Shown piece after piece: positions 1-9,200 of a stretch of 64,000 bases of DNA (position 1 is the stretch's first letter; each line of letters opens with the position of its first letter). A program made the position numbers and the translations under genes. Below the pieces are notes generated by a model, which saw only the letters and a list, made by a program, of their open reading frames with translations, was not told the origin of the DNA and did not search any database. Source of the stretch: CAZSMK01 sp964608095 (lineage in GTDB: Bacteria; Sumerlaeota; Sumerlaeia; MWCT01; JAGHBZ01); NCBI GenBank assembly GCA_964608095.1, contig CAZSMK010000003.1, positions 1 through 64,000 on the forward strand, in the 5' to 3' direction.

Positions 1-59
1 TGAATGTTTTTAATCCTTGACATTTACTCTATCTTGATTCATTCATTAGAGAGCGAACT

Positions 60-1046
60 ATGGCACGACCTCTCCGAGTGGAGTTTTCCGGCGCAATCTA
101 TCATGTCATGATACGCAGTCAAGAGGAAGTTAAACTCTTTCTTGATGAGCGTGATCATCTGGCTTTCTGTGAGCGCATCGCGAAGGCTACGGATATCTTT
201 TCCCTTGAACTCTACGCCTACTGCCTTATGCCGAATCATGTGCATTTGTTCGTTTGCACACCCCAAGGCAACCTTTCTCAGGCGATGCAATGGCTGGGGA
301 CCGCGTATACTGTGTGGTTCAATCGTCGACATGAACGCCATGGACATTTATTTCAGGGACGTTATAAATCACTTCTTGTGGGGGATGACACCTATTTTGC
401 GGCGGTCAGCCGATATATTCATCTTAATCCGGTAAAAGCCGGTCTGGTTCTCCGCCCGGAGGAATGGCCGTGGAGCAGTTATCGAGGATATTGGCGCAAG
501 AAGCACACACAGGCATTTGTGCACTATAAAAGAATTTTAAAGACTATGGCGGAATCTGATCCTGAAAAAGCGGGAAGGCGTCAATATTGCACCTTTGTCA
601 CTGAGGGCCTCGACAAAGATATCCAAAGCCCCTGGCAAGATGCATGGCATGGATTTATTCTTGGAAGCGATGCTTTTCGCGAACAAATCATCGAGATTGT
701 TCGGTCTCAGAAACCTCGAATTGAACGGGACATTCCATTATCCAAACAAATCACCACGCACTTTACTATAGACGATATAAAAAAGGCCGTTGCTGCTGAA
801 TGCGGAATGAGTATTGATTCACTAGAACGTTCAATACAGGGAAAGCAATCTCATCCTCGATCTGTTGCAATGTACCTTTGTCGAAGACTCACAGGAAGTT
901 CATGTCGGCAAATTGGTCTGGCATTTGGAATTAATAGCGATAGCACTGTAACGATACATTGCCAAAAAGTGAAAGATGATGACCCCTTGCTCGAGCGGGT
1001 GAGTAAACGACTACATAAACATGAGAAGCTAAAAACCGAGGTCTGA
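60..1046 (+). CDS. REP-associated tyrosine transposase (Y1_Tnp/RAYT) with DnaA-like C-terminal domain
   Basis: This is a single-strand transposase of the HUH Y1 superfamily, expected to nick and rejoin DNA at palindromic ends. The HUH histidines are in PNHVHLF (H60, H62), and the family tyrosine region is SRYIHLNPVKAG (about residues 117-127, probable Tyr119). Residues about 235-320 resemble the DnaA domain IV helix-turn-helix (RSVAMYLCRRLTG, then a degenerate form of the DnaA signature, SDSTVTIH), a known add-on in some RAYTs that probably gives DNA specificity. The ATG start follows a purine-rich stretch, and a TTGACA hexamer lies at 17-22 without a good -10. The stop codon sits inside AGGTCTGACCCCG (1039-1051), the same 13 nt that ends the three repeats at 4942, 6736 and 21866. 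I infer a functional link to those repeats. Family assignment is confident. Confidence 0.9.
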   Translation: MARPLRVEFSGAIYHVMIRSQEEVKLFLDERDHLAFCERIAKATDIFSLELYAYCLMPNHVHLFVCTPQGNLSQAMQWLGTAYTVWFNRRHERHGHLFQGRYKSLLVGDDTYFAAVSRYIHLNPVKAGLVLRPEEWPWSSYRGYWRKKHTQAFVHYKRILKTMAESDPEKAGRRQYCTFVTEGLDKDIQSPWQDAWHGFILGSDAFREQIIEIVRSQKPRIERDIPLSKQITTHFTIDDIKKAVAAECGMSIDSLERSIQGKQSHPRSVAMYLCRRLTGSSCRQIGLAFGINSDSTVTIHCQKVKDDDPLLERVSKRLHKHEKLKTEV

Positions 1047-1249
1047 CCCCGATAAGTATATCCAGGTTCTTGTTATGTAAGGGAGTGTATGTGTAAAGGT
1101 ACCGGGGTAGCCAAAAAAACAATTTGATGAATTCACAGAGTATGTGAATAATTTGATGGTGTTTTAAAGAACAAGCGATATGTCAGAAACAAGAAAGGGA
1201 GTATCTGAAAAACTCGAAAGATATCAAGAGATGGGCGCCGGTTCTTCTG

Positions 1250-2359
1250 TTGGCATTGATTGTATGTTTTGCACTTTCTACCCGCTTGATTTCTCTTATA
1301 CATCATCGCGCTGAACCGGTTTCCCTTGATACCGAATTTTATTTTCATATTGCGGAGACGTTACGTTCACCATTTGCAACACACGCAAGGGAACCGTTCT
1401 TTATCTGGGTATCATGGGCTGTTATAAAACTCTTCTCTCCTGAACCTGTATGGCTTCGTGTGATCAGTTATGTATTCGGCATCATTGCGGTATGGTTCAC
1501 CTATTATGTGGGGAAAAGGATTTTTAATAGCTTTATCGGTCTCAGCGCTGCGTTGTTGATGGCGACCAATCCGTCGCTCAGTTACATGAGTATACGAGGG
1601 TTGAGATTCGAGCTTCAGCTACTCGTCTTTTCAGGACTGACCGCTTGCCTGTTCCTTATGAAAAAGAAACATCCCTTTCGTAGCGCGCTTATTTATGGTG
1701 GTCTGGGAGCGGTATCGCTTCTCTCGTCATTGACATTCCTGGTGCATTATATCGTCATCGGTATAATCATCGCTGTAAAAAACAAGTGGACGTGGCATGC
1801 CTTGATCGCGGTTATTATTCCGCTCGTTTTTATTTTGCCGTATTTGTCATATTGTAAAAGGGAGTTCGGCGATCCCTTCTATGCGTTAAACATACATAGC
1901 ACCTATTACAGGAATCTTGAATTTGCCGGAGAGGATGGATTTATTTCTGCAGAGGATTTTTCGAAAAATCCCTATGGAGGCGAGAGAGTCTCGTACTTTC
2001 GCTATGTATTCGGATTGCATACAGTTCCTGAAGTTATTCGCACTTCGATTAAGGGATTTATTTCCGTGTATTTCGGCTATTATACCAAAGACATAATTTT
2101 CGGTAATTGTATGTTCTTGTTCTTGATGTATATTATGGGCATGGTAACGCTTATAGCACGACGCAGATATTTAATCCTTGTTCCTTTTTTTCTATGGGGA
2201 TTGGGGTTGTCCTTCGTAATAGGGAGTGTAGGGCTTGATTGGCGAATAGTCGTAATTTTTGCGCCGATATCGTATTTCATGGCGGGATGGGGACTTTTTC
2301 AATTTGTCGAGTTATTCAGGGAGGGTGAAGGGAACGTTAAGCAGAATAGTCAAGAGTGA
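1250..2359 (+). CDS. GT39-like integral membrane glycosyltransferase (ArnT/PMT superfamily)
   Basis: This hydrophobic protein of about 370 residues has roughly eight to ten membrane segments. The first extracytoplasmic loop carries SLDTEFYFHIAETL followed by AREPFFIW. That arrangement fits the GT-C/GT39 family, in which an acidic residue after the first helix coordinates a polyprenyl-phosphate-sugar donor. The family transfers a sugar from a lipid carrier to lipid, protein or glycan on the outer face of the inner membrane; the acceptor here is unknown. The start is uncertain. The TTG at 1250 lies inside the first hydrophobic segment, and the same frame stays open upstream to 1157 (encoding KRWAPVLLL just before it) without an ATG, GTG or TTG. 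An ATG at 1180 is out of frame, so a rare start or a small frameshift is possible. Confidence 0.65.
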   Translation: MALIVCFALSTRLISLIHHRAEPVSLDTEFYFHIAETLRSPFATHAREPFFIWVSWAVIKLFSPEPVWLRVISYVFGIIAVWFTYYVGKRIFNSFIGLSAALLMATNPSLSYMSIRGLRFELQLLVFSGLTACLFLMKKKHPFRSALIYGGLGAVSLLSSLTFLVHYIVIGIIIAVKNKWTWHALIAVIIPLVFILPYLSYCKREFGDPFYALNIHSTYYRNLEFAGEDGFISAEDFSKNPYGGERVSYFRYVFGLHTVPEVIRTSIKGFISVYFGYYTKDIIFGNCMFLFLMYIMGMVTLIARRRYLILVPFFLWGLGLSFVIGSVGLDWRIVVIFAPISYFMAGWGLFQFVELFREGEGNVKQNSQE

Positions 2360-2600
2360 AGATGGATAAGATGTTGACCGTTCGTACGTTCTCATCGTCG
2401 CCGGCAGCGAGAACCTCCCTTACTCTAAAAGTGTTACACATTTCGTGGAAGCGCCTTGCGCTGCCGAGTACGAAGGGCTGAATGCCGAAGCCTGAGGGAG
2501 ACAGACCTCGTTGCGAATGTATGAAATCTTTGTTGTTTCACGAAAGGGAATGTGTTTCACTATCTCCATATTTCGGCACACATCCTATGGAGGTTCTTTT

Positions 2601-4166
2601 ATGATGAAACTGGCAAAATATTCGTTTCTGATCGTCGTACTCCTTGCCGTGTTTACCCTGTCTGTCTATGCGGAGAGCATCAGCGGCATCGTCTTCCACG
2701 ACAAAAACAAAAATCAAGTCCTCGATAAAGGCGAGAAGGGCATCAAAGGGGTGCTTGTCTCAAACGAGCGCGACGTGGTAAAGACCGATCGCAAAGGGCG
2801 TTACACCCTCGAGGTGAATGATGAAACCATTATCTTCATCACCAAACCCGCCGGGTATATGACGCCCTTAAATGATGTTAATCTGCCGCAATTCTATTAT
2901 ATACATTACCCGAAAGGTTCGCCGGAACTTAGATTCGGTGGGATCGAGCCGACGGGACCCTTTCCCGACAGTGTAAATTTTCCACTCTACAAAACGAAAG
3001 AACCAAAAGAATTAAAATTTCTCGCACTTGGAGATCCCCAACCGCGCAATAGAGGGGAGGTCGATTATTTCCGCGACGATGTCCTGCCAGAGTTAATCGT
3101 CACTGACGCAGCCTTCGCAATACCTATGGGCGATATTGTGTTCGATGACCTCTCCATCTATGATTACCATAATGCTACGATCGCTGAGATCGGTATCCCT
3201 CTGTATAATGTTCCCGGCAACCACGACATGAACTACGACGCAGAAGACGACCATTATGCGCTCGAGACGTTCAAGCGCATATTCGGTCCTCCACAATATT
3301 CGTTCGACTACGGCAAGGTGCATTTTGTCGTGCTGGACGATATCGTGTATCTGGGTAAAAACGAACAAGGCAATCCCCACTATGCGGAAAGACTCGGTCC
3401 GGCACAGCTTGAATGGCTGAAGAACGATCTTGCCTTGGTGCCGCGGAACAAACTTATTGTCCTCTGCATGCACGCACCACTTGCTTCACTTCGCTCAGGT
3501 GCAGCAGGTAAAAAAACGGACACTCTCTATGCACTGCTCGACGAATTCGATCATGTCCTGGTGTTCGCTGCGCATACCCATACCACCGGACATATCTTCC
3601 ACGGGAAAGAGCATGGACGCAACAACCCGACACCTGTTCATCATTATGTCTGCGGAGCGATGTGCGGGAGCTGGTGGATGGGACCCAAAGATGAACGAGG
3701 CATACCAATCGCGGACCAACGCGACGGTGTACCGAACGGATGGAATATGGTCGTGGTAGATGACGTCTCGTACAAGATATGTTTCAAAGCAGCGAGATTC
3801 GATGCAGATTACCAGCTCGATATTTCGTACCCGCGCGGCACAGTTACGACGGATGACCTGAAAGGCAAGGACGTGATAGTCAATGTATTCGCCGGCAGCG
3901 AACGTTCGAGGGTCAAGTGCGCGATTGATAGGGGAGAACCGGTCGAGATGCGGCGCGTTCAATTAAAGGACCCTTACACCGTGGCATTATTCGAGAGATA
4001 CAAAGATGAATTTAAGTGGGCTAATCCAGTGGTGACGGGACATCTCTGGTCAGTGCCGCTTCCGGCTGATCTTGCGCCAGGTCACCATACCATAGTGGCG
4101 ACCACCACGGACGAATACGGCGATACGTATAGCATTGCCCGTACGTTTACCATAAAGGCGCAGTAA
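2601..4166 (+). CDS. exported calcineurin-like metallophosphoesterase with N- and C-terminal accessory domains
   Basis: The start is the ATG at 2601, 7 nt after GGAGG at 2589-2593; the frame is open further upstream but has no ribosome site. Residues 1-25 are a signal peptide ending near VYAES. Residues about 27-120 form a beta-sandwich that begins ISGIVFHDKNKNQVLDKGEKG, an SdrD-B/calcineurin N-terminal type domain with a calcium-loop-like DKNKNQVLD. The catalytic metallophosphoesterase domain follows, with metal motifs GDPQ, GDIVFDD, GNHDMNYD, HAPL and HTHTTGH, all present. A C-terminal beta domain resembles MetallophosC. The protein should act outside the cytoplasm on a phosphoester; the substrate cannot be read from sequence. 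It is a single-gene unit. Confidence 0.85.
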   Translation: MMKLAKYSFLIVVLLAVFTLSVYAESISGIVFHDKNKNQVLDKGEKGIKGVLVSNERDVVKTDRKGRYTLEVNDETIIFITKPAGYMTPLNDVNLPQFYYIHYPKGSPELRFGGIEPTGPFPDSVNFPLYKTKEPKELKFLALGDPQPRNRGEVDYFRDDVLPELIVTDAAFAIPMGDIVFDDLSIYDYHNATIAEIGIPLYNVPGNHDMNYDAEDDHYALETFKRIFGPPQYSFDYGKVHFVVLDDIVYLGKNEQGNPHYAERLGPAQLEWLKNDLALVPRNKLIVLCMHAPLASLRSGAAGKKTDTLYALLDEFDHVLVFAAHTHTTGHIFHGKEHGRNNPTPVHHYVCGAMCGSWWMGPKDERGIPIADQRDGVPNGWNMVVVDDVSYKICFKAARFDADYQLDISYPRGTVTTDDLKGKDVIVNVFAGSERSRVKCAIDRGEPVEMRRVQLKDPYTVALFERYKDEFKWANPVVTGHLWSVPLPADLAPGHHTIVATTTDEYGDTYSIARTFTIKAQ

Positions 4167-4519
4167 TTATAATCATAATATGAATTTTGGTTTGAACTGT
4201 TGCCGGGGGGCGTTCGGGCCGAACAACCCTACTTCGCATTGAATAAAAAGGGATTAGTAGATAAGTAAAAATAGGTGGTCCTTGGACACTTTTTCTTTAT
4301 AGATACGTCGACGAAGAGTTCGCAGAGAGAACTACACGCTGATATAAAAAATACTTTGCGTTCTTCGTGTCTTCTGTCTCCTCTGAGTTAAGATAATAAA
4401 AATTCCCTTAGGTGAGGGTGGAGAAGAGTACAGCGCAGTTAGGGAGAGAAAAATCATAAATGCCGTAAGTGGGAAGAAGAACACGAGGAAAAAGTAGAAG
4501 GAATTCTATGATGATCTTA
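4167..4519. other. non-coding stretch with an imperfect A/G-rich inverted repeat
   Basis: No ORF with coding character is visible here. An imperfect inverted repeat has one arm at about 4308-4340 (rich in GAAGAG and GCAGAGAGAAC) and the other at about 4354-4391 (GCGTTCTTCGTGTCTTC and similar). Such alternating purine/pyrimidine arms look like a degenerate intergenic repeat rather than a clean terminator. The region separates two convergent genes. Confidence 0.4.
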
Positions 4520-4894
4520 TCAGGTGTTTTGATCGGGTTTGTAGTGGGAATCGTTGGGATGTTCGGTGCGAGAGGCGGCAAGGTAGAAGCGGATGTAGAG
4601 CCTGGATAAAATGATCCCGGCAATAACGGCAACAGCCAAGAAAAGGGCAAGGTTGATAAGGAGTGCGACAACGCTGTCGAGGCCGAAGACATTTTCGATA
4701 GCATTATAAACAATCCAGAGGATCAAATTGAGAGGACCTGCGATTGCAACAGCGATGAGCCAGAGGCGCATCACCGGCGATAGGTTTTTTCCTCTCATTA
4801 AGAGGAAGTAAACGCCTACCCCTGCAGGCGTCAGTAACGCCAGGATAATAAAAAGGTAGAGGATGAATCGTTCGTTTAATATCAGGTTAAGCAT
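4520..4894 (-). CDS. small hypothetical membrane protein (about 3 TM segments)
   Basis: I do not recognise this 124-residue protein. Three hydrophobic stretches are visible: about residues 9-33 (FILYLFIILALLTPAGVGVY), 42-65 (MRLWLIAVAIAGPLNLILW) and 77-102 (VALLINLALFLAVAVIAGIIL). The C-terminal tail is short and polar. The ATG at 4894 has no strong Shine-Dalgarno. It stands alone, with its 5' side facing the repeat at 4942-5054 and the 3' end of mvhA. The membrane-protein pattern supports a real gene, but no function can be given. Confidence 0.5.
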   Translation of the reverse strand: MLNLILNERFILYLFIILALLTPAGVGVYFLLMRGKNLSPVMRLWLIAVAIAGPLNLILWIVYNAIENVFGLDSVVALLINLALFLAVAVIAGIILSRLYIRFYLAASRTEHPNDSHYKPDQNT

Positions 4895-4941
4895 GAAGAT
4901 ACTATTGTTGCGGCGATGACTAAAATCAACAAAAAAAACCA

Positions 4942-5054
4942 GGGTCAGACCTTCAGTTTACAGTTTTACCTGCAAGACGATGGTGTTGATGACGGAAAGT
5001 AAAAAAATAAACAAACACTGTTATACTTAAACTGTAAACTGAAGGTCTGACCCC
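4942..5054 (+). repeat. REP/MITE-like element, copy A
   Basis: An element of about 113 bp with perfect 25-bp terminal inverted repeats that begin GGGTCAGACCTTCAG and close with CTGAAGGTCTGACCC. The A-rich internal part is closely similar to copy B at 6736. The right end overlaps the 3' end of mvhA and supplies its last eight codons and stop. A transcript through it would form a long hairpin. Its outer 13 nt match the 3' end of the RAYT gene at 1039-1051. Confidence 0.9.
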
Positions 5055-6523
5055 GGTAGGGTTTTTATAAGGTTTCCGTCTGCATCCCTGATGTTCGCAA
5101 CCAACGGCATGTCGCCCGGTAAGGAATGTGTAGCGCAACCGAAACAGGGATCGTAGGCACGAAACGCCATCTCTATCATGTTCAAAATAGGTTCGGTAAC
5201 TTCCTTGCCTTTTTCGATAAAGGTTTCGGCTGCCTTTCGGATCGAAAGATTAAGCGCACCGTAATTGTTCGTAGTCCCGACGAGGAGATTCGCCTTTTTT
5301 ACGATTCCGTTTTCATCGGTCACATAATGATGAGTGAGCGTTCCCCGTGGCGCTTCAACGATTCCCACTCCCTCAGATGGTATCTCGGTGGGAATGGTGC
5401 GAATCTTATCGCTGGTGATTTCGGGGTCCGTGGCAAGTTCGAGCATACGTTCGCTGGCGTATAAGAGCTCAACCAATCGAGCCCAGTGAGTGGCAAGGGT
5501 ATGGTGAACCATTTTTTTACCGCTGGAATCACCGGTGATAGTCTGGAAAAATTCTTCATAGGCTTCCTGGGCGCGGGGTGTTGCCATCCCATCGGCGACG
5601 TTCAGCCGCGACAAGGGTGTCGCCCGGTAAATGCCGCTTTCCTTCCCATCCTTGAATCCTTGCCAGCCTATCTTTTTAAGGAACGGGAACTTGAGAAAGC
5701 TCCATGACTCGACATGTTCTGCAATGTGGTTGGTGTATTCGTCAGACGAGTAGGTGCAAAATTCGTGTCCTTCCGGGTCAACCACGCGTATCTTTCCGTC
5801 GTAAAAGTTGACTTTGTTATGACCATCCACCAATCCCATGTAATAGGTCTCATGGTAGTATGTGTCGCTGAGGATGAGGTCTTTATAGCGAGGAATTGCC
5901 AGTACAAGGTCTTTGAAAGTCTGGATGCTGAAGAGAGAGAACTCAATAGCCCATCGAGCGATTTGCTCGACTTCGTCGCGTTCATCCTTGTTAAGTCCTT
6001 TCGACACGCCCCCGGGAAGGACACAAATGGGGTGACACTGTCGCGCCGCGAGTAGCTCGACAACGTGGTTGCATTTTTTTCGCATTTCGATAATGCGTGA
6101 GCCGGTCTCGACGCCGACCTTTTTTATAAGACCGAGGATGTTACGCTCGGCAACGGGTGCGTCAGCGCCGACAATAAAATCCGGTGCCGCAAGGATATAA
6201 AAATGGGTCGTATGGTCGCTTGCGAAGAAGGCGGAGTAAGGGAGTTCGCGCAACTTTTTTGCGGCGGGAGGCGGATCGACCTTGAAGACTGCGTCGACAG
6301 CTTTACCGGAAGCAATGTGATGAGCTTCCGGGCAGACGCCGCAGATGCGAGGTGTAATATGCGGGAGTTCCTCAACGGGTCTGCCCTCGGCGAACTTTTC
6401 AAAGCCCCTGAGCTCGGGGATCTGGAAATAGGCGTTGGCAACCTCGCCTTCGTCGTCGAGAAAAATTTCAATTTTCCCGTGACCTTCGAGTCGTGTAACC
6501 GGATCGATAGATATCTTATGCAT
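5027..6523 (-). CDS. mvhA: [NiFe]-hydrogenase large subunit, F420-non-reducing (MvhA-like, group 3)
   Basis: This is the catalytic subunit that splits or makes H2 at a Ni-Fe centre and pairs with MvhG and MvhD (10651-12163). The N-terminal ligand motif is RICGVCPEAHH (C61, C64). The C-terminal motif is DPCFGCATH (C460, C463, H466), so all four nickel cysteines are present. The ATG at 6523 has GGAGGA 7 nt upstream. In [NiFe] hydrogenases the peptide after the last motif is removed by a maturation protease, here residues 467-498. The last eight of these and the stop codon are encoded by repeat A, so the natural 3' end was replaced. No maturation protease gene is in the window. The gene is separated from mvhG by two envelope-protein genes and has a candidate promoter of its own. 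Confidence 0.92.
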   Translation of the reverse strand: MHKISIDPVTRLEGHGKIEIFLDDEGEVANAYFQIPELRGFEKFAEGRPVEELPHITPRICGVCPEAHHIASGKAVDAVFKVDPPPAAKKLRELPYSAFFASDHTTHFYILAAPDFIVGADAPVAERNILGLIKKVGVETGSRIIEMRKKCNHVVELLAARQCHPICVLPGGVSKGLNKDERDEVEQIARWAIEFSLFSIQTFKDLVLAIPRYKDLILSDTYYHETYYMGLVDGHNKVNFYDGKIRVVDPEGHEFCTYSSDEYTNHIAEHVESWSFLKFPFLKKIGWQGFKDGKESGIYRATPLSRLNVADGMATPRAQEAYEEFFQTITGDSSGKKMVHHTLATHWARLVELLYASERMLELATDPEITSDKIRTIPTEIPSEGVGIVEAPRGTLTHHYVTDENGIVKKANLLVGTTNNYGALNLSIRKAAETFIEKGKEVTEPILNMIEMAFRAYDPCFGCATHSLPGDMPLVANIRDADGNLIKTLPGSDLQFTV

Positions 6524-6686
6524 AACGAGTCCTCCGGGAAATGCAGCGGCGCATGAAAAAAAGAAATATATTGTGTAATGCAGAAAAAGAATATGCCATT
6601 AGTATCTTTCCCGAAAAAGATGCCTGGCTTTTAATACTGCCAATGCCCATAGCGATTATTAATTGCTGTGCGCAATACATATTTTT

Positions 6687-6715
6687 CTTGTACTCTTCTG
6701 TCAGGGCGTAGTCAA
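6687..6715 (-). promoter_or_regulatory. candidate sigma70-type promoter for mvhA
   Basis: On the minus strand TTGACT (6710-6715) is followed after 17 nt by TACAAG (6687-6692). It lies about 165 nt upstream of the mvhA ATG, between repeat B and the gene. It is the best -35/-10 pair in the gap and suggests that mvhA is transcribed separately from the rest of the operon. This is pattern-based only. Confidence 0.4.
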
Positions 6716-6735
6716 AGACAAAGCCAGAAAAAAAG

Positions 6736-6849
6736 GGGGTCAGACCTTCAGTTTACAGTTTTACCTGCAAGACGAAGATGTTTATGAAAGAAAGCAAAAA
6801 AATTAACAAACAGTGTTATACCCAAACTGTAAACTGAAGGTCTGACCCC
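6736..6849 (+). repeat. REP/MITE-like element, copy B
   Basis: A 114-bp element with perfect 26-bp inverted ends starting GGGGTCAGACC. It has the same orientation and nearly the same A-rich core as copy A. Its right end lies 7 nt beyond the stop codon of the PDZ gene, with the flank GGTAGG shared with copy A. The rest of the 6524-6856 gap holds only the candidate mvhA promoter. Confidence 0.9.
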
Positions 6850-6856
6850 GGTAGGT

Positions 6857-9196
6857 TTATGGCATCTTGAGATCGACGACGCGGCTTTTTCCCATGGTCT
6901 GTATCTGGAGCGAGACCTTTTCCTTTTCCGATTCCTGTGCGGCATTGATCTTCTGCTCGAAATCTTGCGCGCCTTTAAGTGGCTCGTTGTCAAGGCTTGT
7001 TATAATTTCATAGGGCTTTATTCCTGCAACAGAAGCAGGGGTTCCCGTTTCTACCTTGTCAACGACAACGCCTGAAACCTCCGGCGCCACTTTCATAGCA
7101 GCACGCACCTCGTACGTGAGGTCTTTGACTGTCAAGCCGATGTCGTCGTCTTTAAATTTTGCAGCGCTGTCGAAATCGGGCGGTGCGGTTTCTACAACTA
7201 CTTTTTTCGACTCGCCTTTCCCGTCGGAATAATAATTCAACGTAATCTCGGTTCCCTCGCCGAGGGTATCCAGTAGACCGGTAAGATAATTTTTTCTTGT
7301 TCGCCACGGTTTCTTTTCCGGCATTGAAAGCCCGAATGCTTCAAGCGCTTTGGGAATTTGTCCCTGTCCCATATCGAATTCCTCGAATTCATTTTGTGGA
7401 GGACGCAGTTCGATAGGATATCGTTTCTTCTTTTTCTCGATACTGAGCAGAATATCGCCGGGCTTCAATGGAATTTTCTCAGCGGGTGAACCGGCATACA
7501 CCTGGCTGATAGTCAAACCGATCTCGCCGTCTTTAGTAGGTTTTTCGACTTCGAGGTTCTTTGCAAGTTCGCGGTTCATGGGTGAATACTCGATCCCGAG
7601 CCAGAGCTTTTGTTTCTCTTCTTCTTTTGTGAGAGGTTTAATACGAGGGTCGAGAGATTCATCCGGCTGAAGGATTGCCTCTTTGACATCTACCAGGGAG
7701 ACAAGGTCATCGTACCCGCCGGGTCTGAACCATTTCTCTTTCTCGAACATTTCCGAGCCATAATCGTCACGTTGACCAAGGTATTGTTTTATCTCTTCGT
7801 CTTCTTTGCGAGTTTTGAGAAAAAGCCCAATAATTTTACCCTCCGTATTGAGGACAAAATCGCCTCTCATTATTTCGCCGTAGAGATTCCACGTATACTT
7901 ATCCTCATAGGATTTAGCCCTGTCATAACAGCGGAAATGGCTGCAAATGACATACTTTTCGCCGAATTTCTTCTCGGCATGGAGTGAGAAATAGGGTGAA
8001 AAAGGTTGGACGGGCTCAAACGTAAGGAGTTCCGCGGCATTGGGAAGCGTGGTGTCATCGTTCACCCGCACAAGATATGCGGCGAAATCCTTATAAGTCC
8101 CGGCATACGTCCCTTCCACTTCCTCTTCTTCGGAGAGATAGAGGGTAACCGACTTAATCTTGGCTGCTTGCTTTCTCCCGATGAAGTGGGGTACGAGGAG
8201 AGTGTTATGGTTTATAGCCAGCCCGTAATGTTCGATATCTTCGAACTTTTCGCCGCCATAGCCGAACATGCGATACAGTGAACCCCAGACGCCGCCCTCG
8301 TCCTCGGAATCGGTTCCCTGGCGAAGTTCTATTTTGACGCGATAAAGAAAGGGTTCGAACCGTTTCTTCATGTCGTTGAGATATGAGAAATACTCGTCGC
8401 GAGAGATTTTCCAGGCGTTTTTGAGCGACTCACCTTTCCAGATAACATTTCGTTCGTTCCAGTCGATAAAGGACGATGACGCCACACCTACAGGTGAGTA
8501 TTCTGAATCAAGCACAGCAGAGAGCGAGAAGAGCGTGTTAAGCATGGAATGATAGTAACCGGAGACCAGTCCCCATATATTCATGGGGACATAAATCTGC
8601 ACGGTCGGCTGTTCCTCTTCAAAGGGACCGATACCGGGACCAACAAACGACACGTTAAGGAGAGTTTGTTCGAGTTTTTTGTTGGCGTTCACCGCCGTGA
8701 AAAAGAATTGTGATGGAGGGACATCCGGGAGTGTGGTAAAATCGAGCGGTTTAAGCGGTTCAGCTTCCTGGAGATTTTTGGGCATAATTAGGAGCACAGG
8801 CGCCTTGACCATGATGCCGGCAATTTCTCCCTCGATAGACTTGTCGGAACCGGGAAGGTCAATGGTCACGTGGTCGAGATGGCGAAGGTCGAAGCAAGGA
8901 TCGAAGAGCATGCAATGTTTTTGGTCGTCGATGACGAAACCCACGAGGTCGAGTGATGTTTTTTCTTCTGCAAAGTTACGGTATATTTCCTTTTCGCCGT
9001 CCAGTTCGCTGGGTTTATCATCGGGCAAAATTTTCCAGAAAAGATGCACCTTTACCATAGAATTCTGGAGAACGTCGCGCACATTTTGGATGACCACAGG
9101 AGAAGGTGCGGCTAAATCCTGTGCTGGCGCACGCGACGCTACTATGGGTAACCCAATTAAAATCGCCACTACTATGCAGATTATGTTTCCCCTCAT
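6857..9196 (-). CDS. secreted protein with degenerate trypsin-like region and two PDZ domains
   Basis: I choose the ATG at 9196 (779 aa) because AGGAGG lies just upstream, inside the last codons of the preceding gene, whose stop is 4 nt away. A longer start at 9217 would overlap that gene. A signal peptide is clear (IICIVVAILIGLPIVASRAPAQ). Residues about 30-430 look like one or two protease-fold beta regions, but I see no GNSGG serine motif or catalytic histidine. Two C-terminal PDZ domains follow: LWLGIEYSPMN with AGSPAEKIPLKPGDILLSI, and DDIGLTVKDL with TGTPASVAGIKPYEIITSL. It is probably a non-catalytic partner or scaffold of the HtrA-like protease encoded directly upstream. The stop is followed at once by repeat B. 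Confidence 0.75.
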   Translation of the reverse strand: MRGNIICIVVAILIGLPIVASRAPAQDLAAPSPVVIQNVRDVLQNSMVKVHLFWKILPDDKPSELDGEKEIYRNFAEEKTSLDLVGFVIDDQKHCMLFDPCFDLRHLDHVTIDLPGSDKSIEGEIAGIMVKAPVLLIMPKNLQEAEPLKPLDFTTLPDVPPSQFFFTAVNANKKLEQTLLNVSFVGPGIGPFEEEQPTVQIYVPMNIWGLVSGYYHSMLNTLFSLSAVLDSEYSPVGVASSSFIDWNERNVIWKGESLKNAWKISRDEYFSYLNDMKKRFEPFLYRVKIELRQGTDSEDEGGVWGSLYRMFGYGGEKFEDIEHYGLAINHNTLLVPHFIGRKQAAKIKSVTLYLSEEEEVEGTYAGTYKDFAAYLVRVNDDTTLPNAAELLTFEPVQPFSPYFSLHAEKKFGEKYVICSHFRCYDRAKSYEDKYTWNLYGEIMRGDFVLNTEGKIIGLFLKTRKEDEEIKQYLGQRDDYGSEMFEKEKWFRPGGYDDLVSLVDVKEAILQPDESLDPRIKPLTKEEEKQKLWLGIEYSPMNRELAKNLEVEKPTKDGEIGLTISQVYAGSPAEKIPLKPGDILLSIEKKKKRYPIELRPPQNEFEEFDMGQGQIPKALEAFGLSMPEKKPWRTRKNYLTGLLDTLGEGTEITLNYYSDGKGESKKVVVETAPPDFDSAAKFKDDDIGLTVKDLTYEVRAAMKVAPEVSGVVVDKVETGTPASVAGIKPYEIITSLDNEPLKGAQDFEQKINAAQESEKEKVSLQIQTMGKSRVVDLKMP

Positions 9197-9200
9197 TTTC

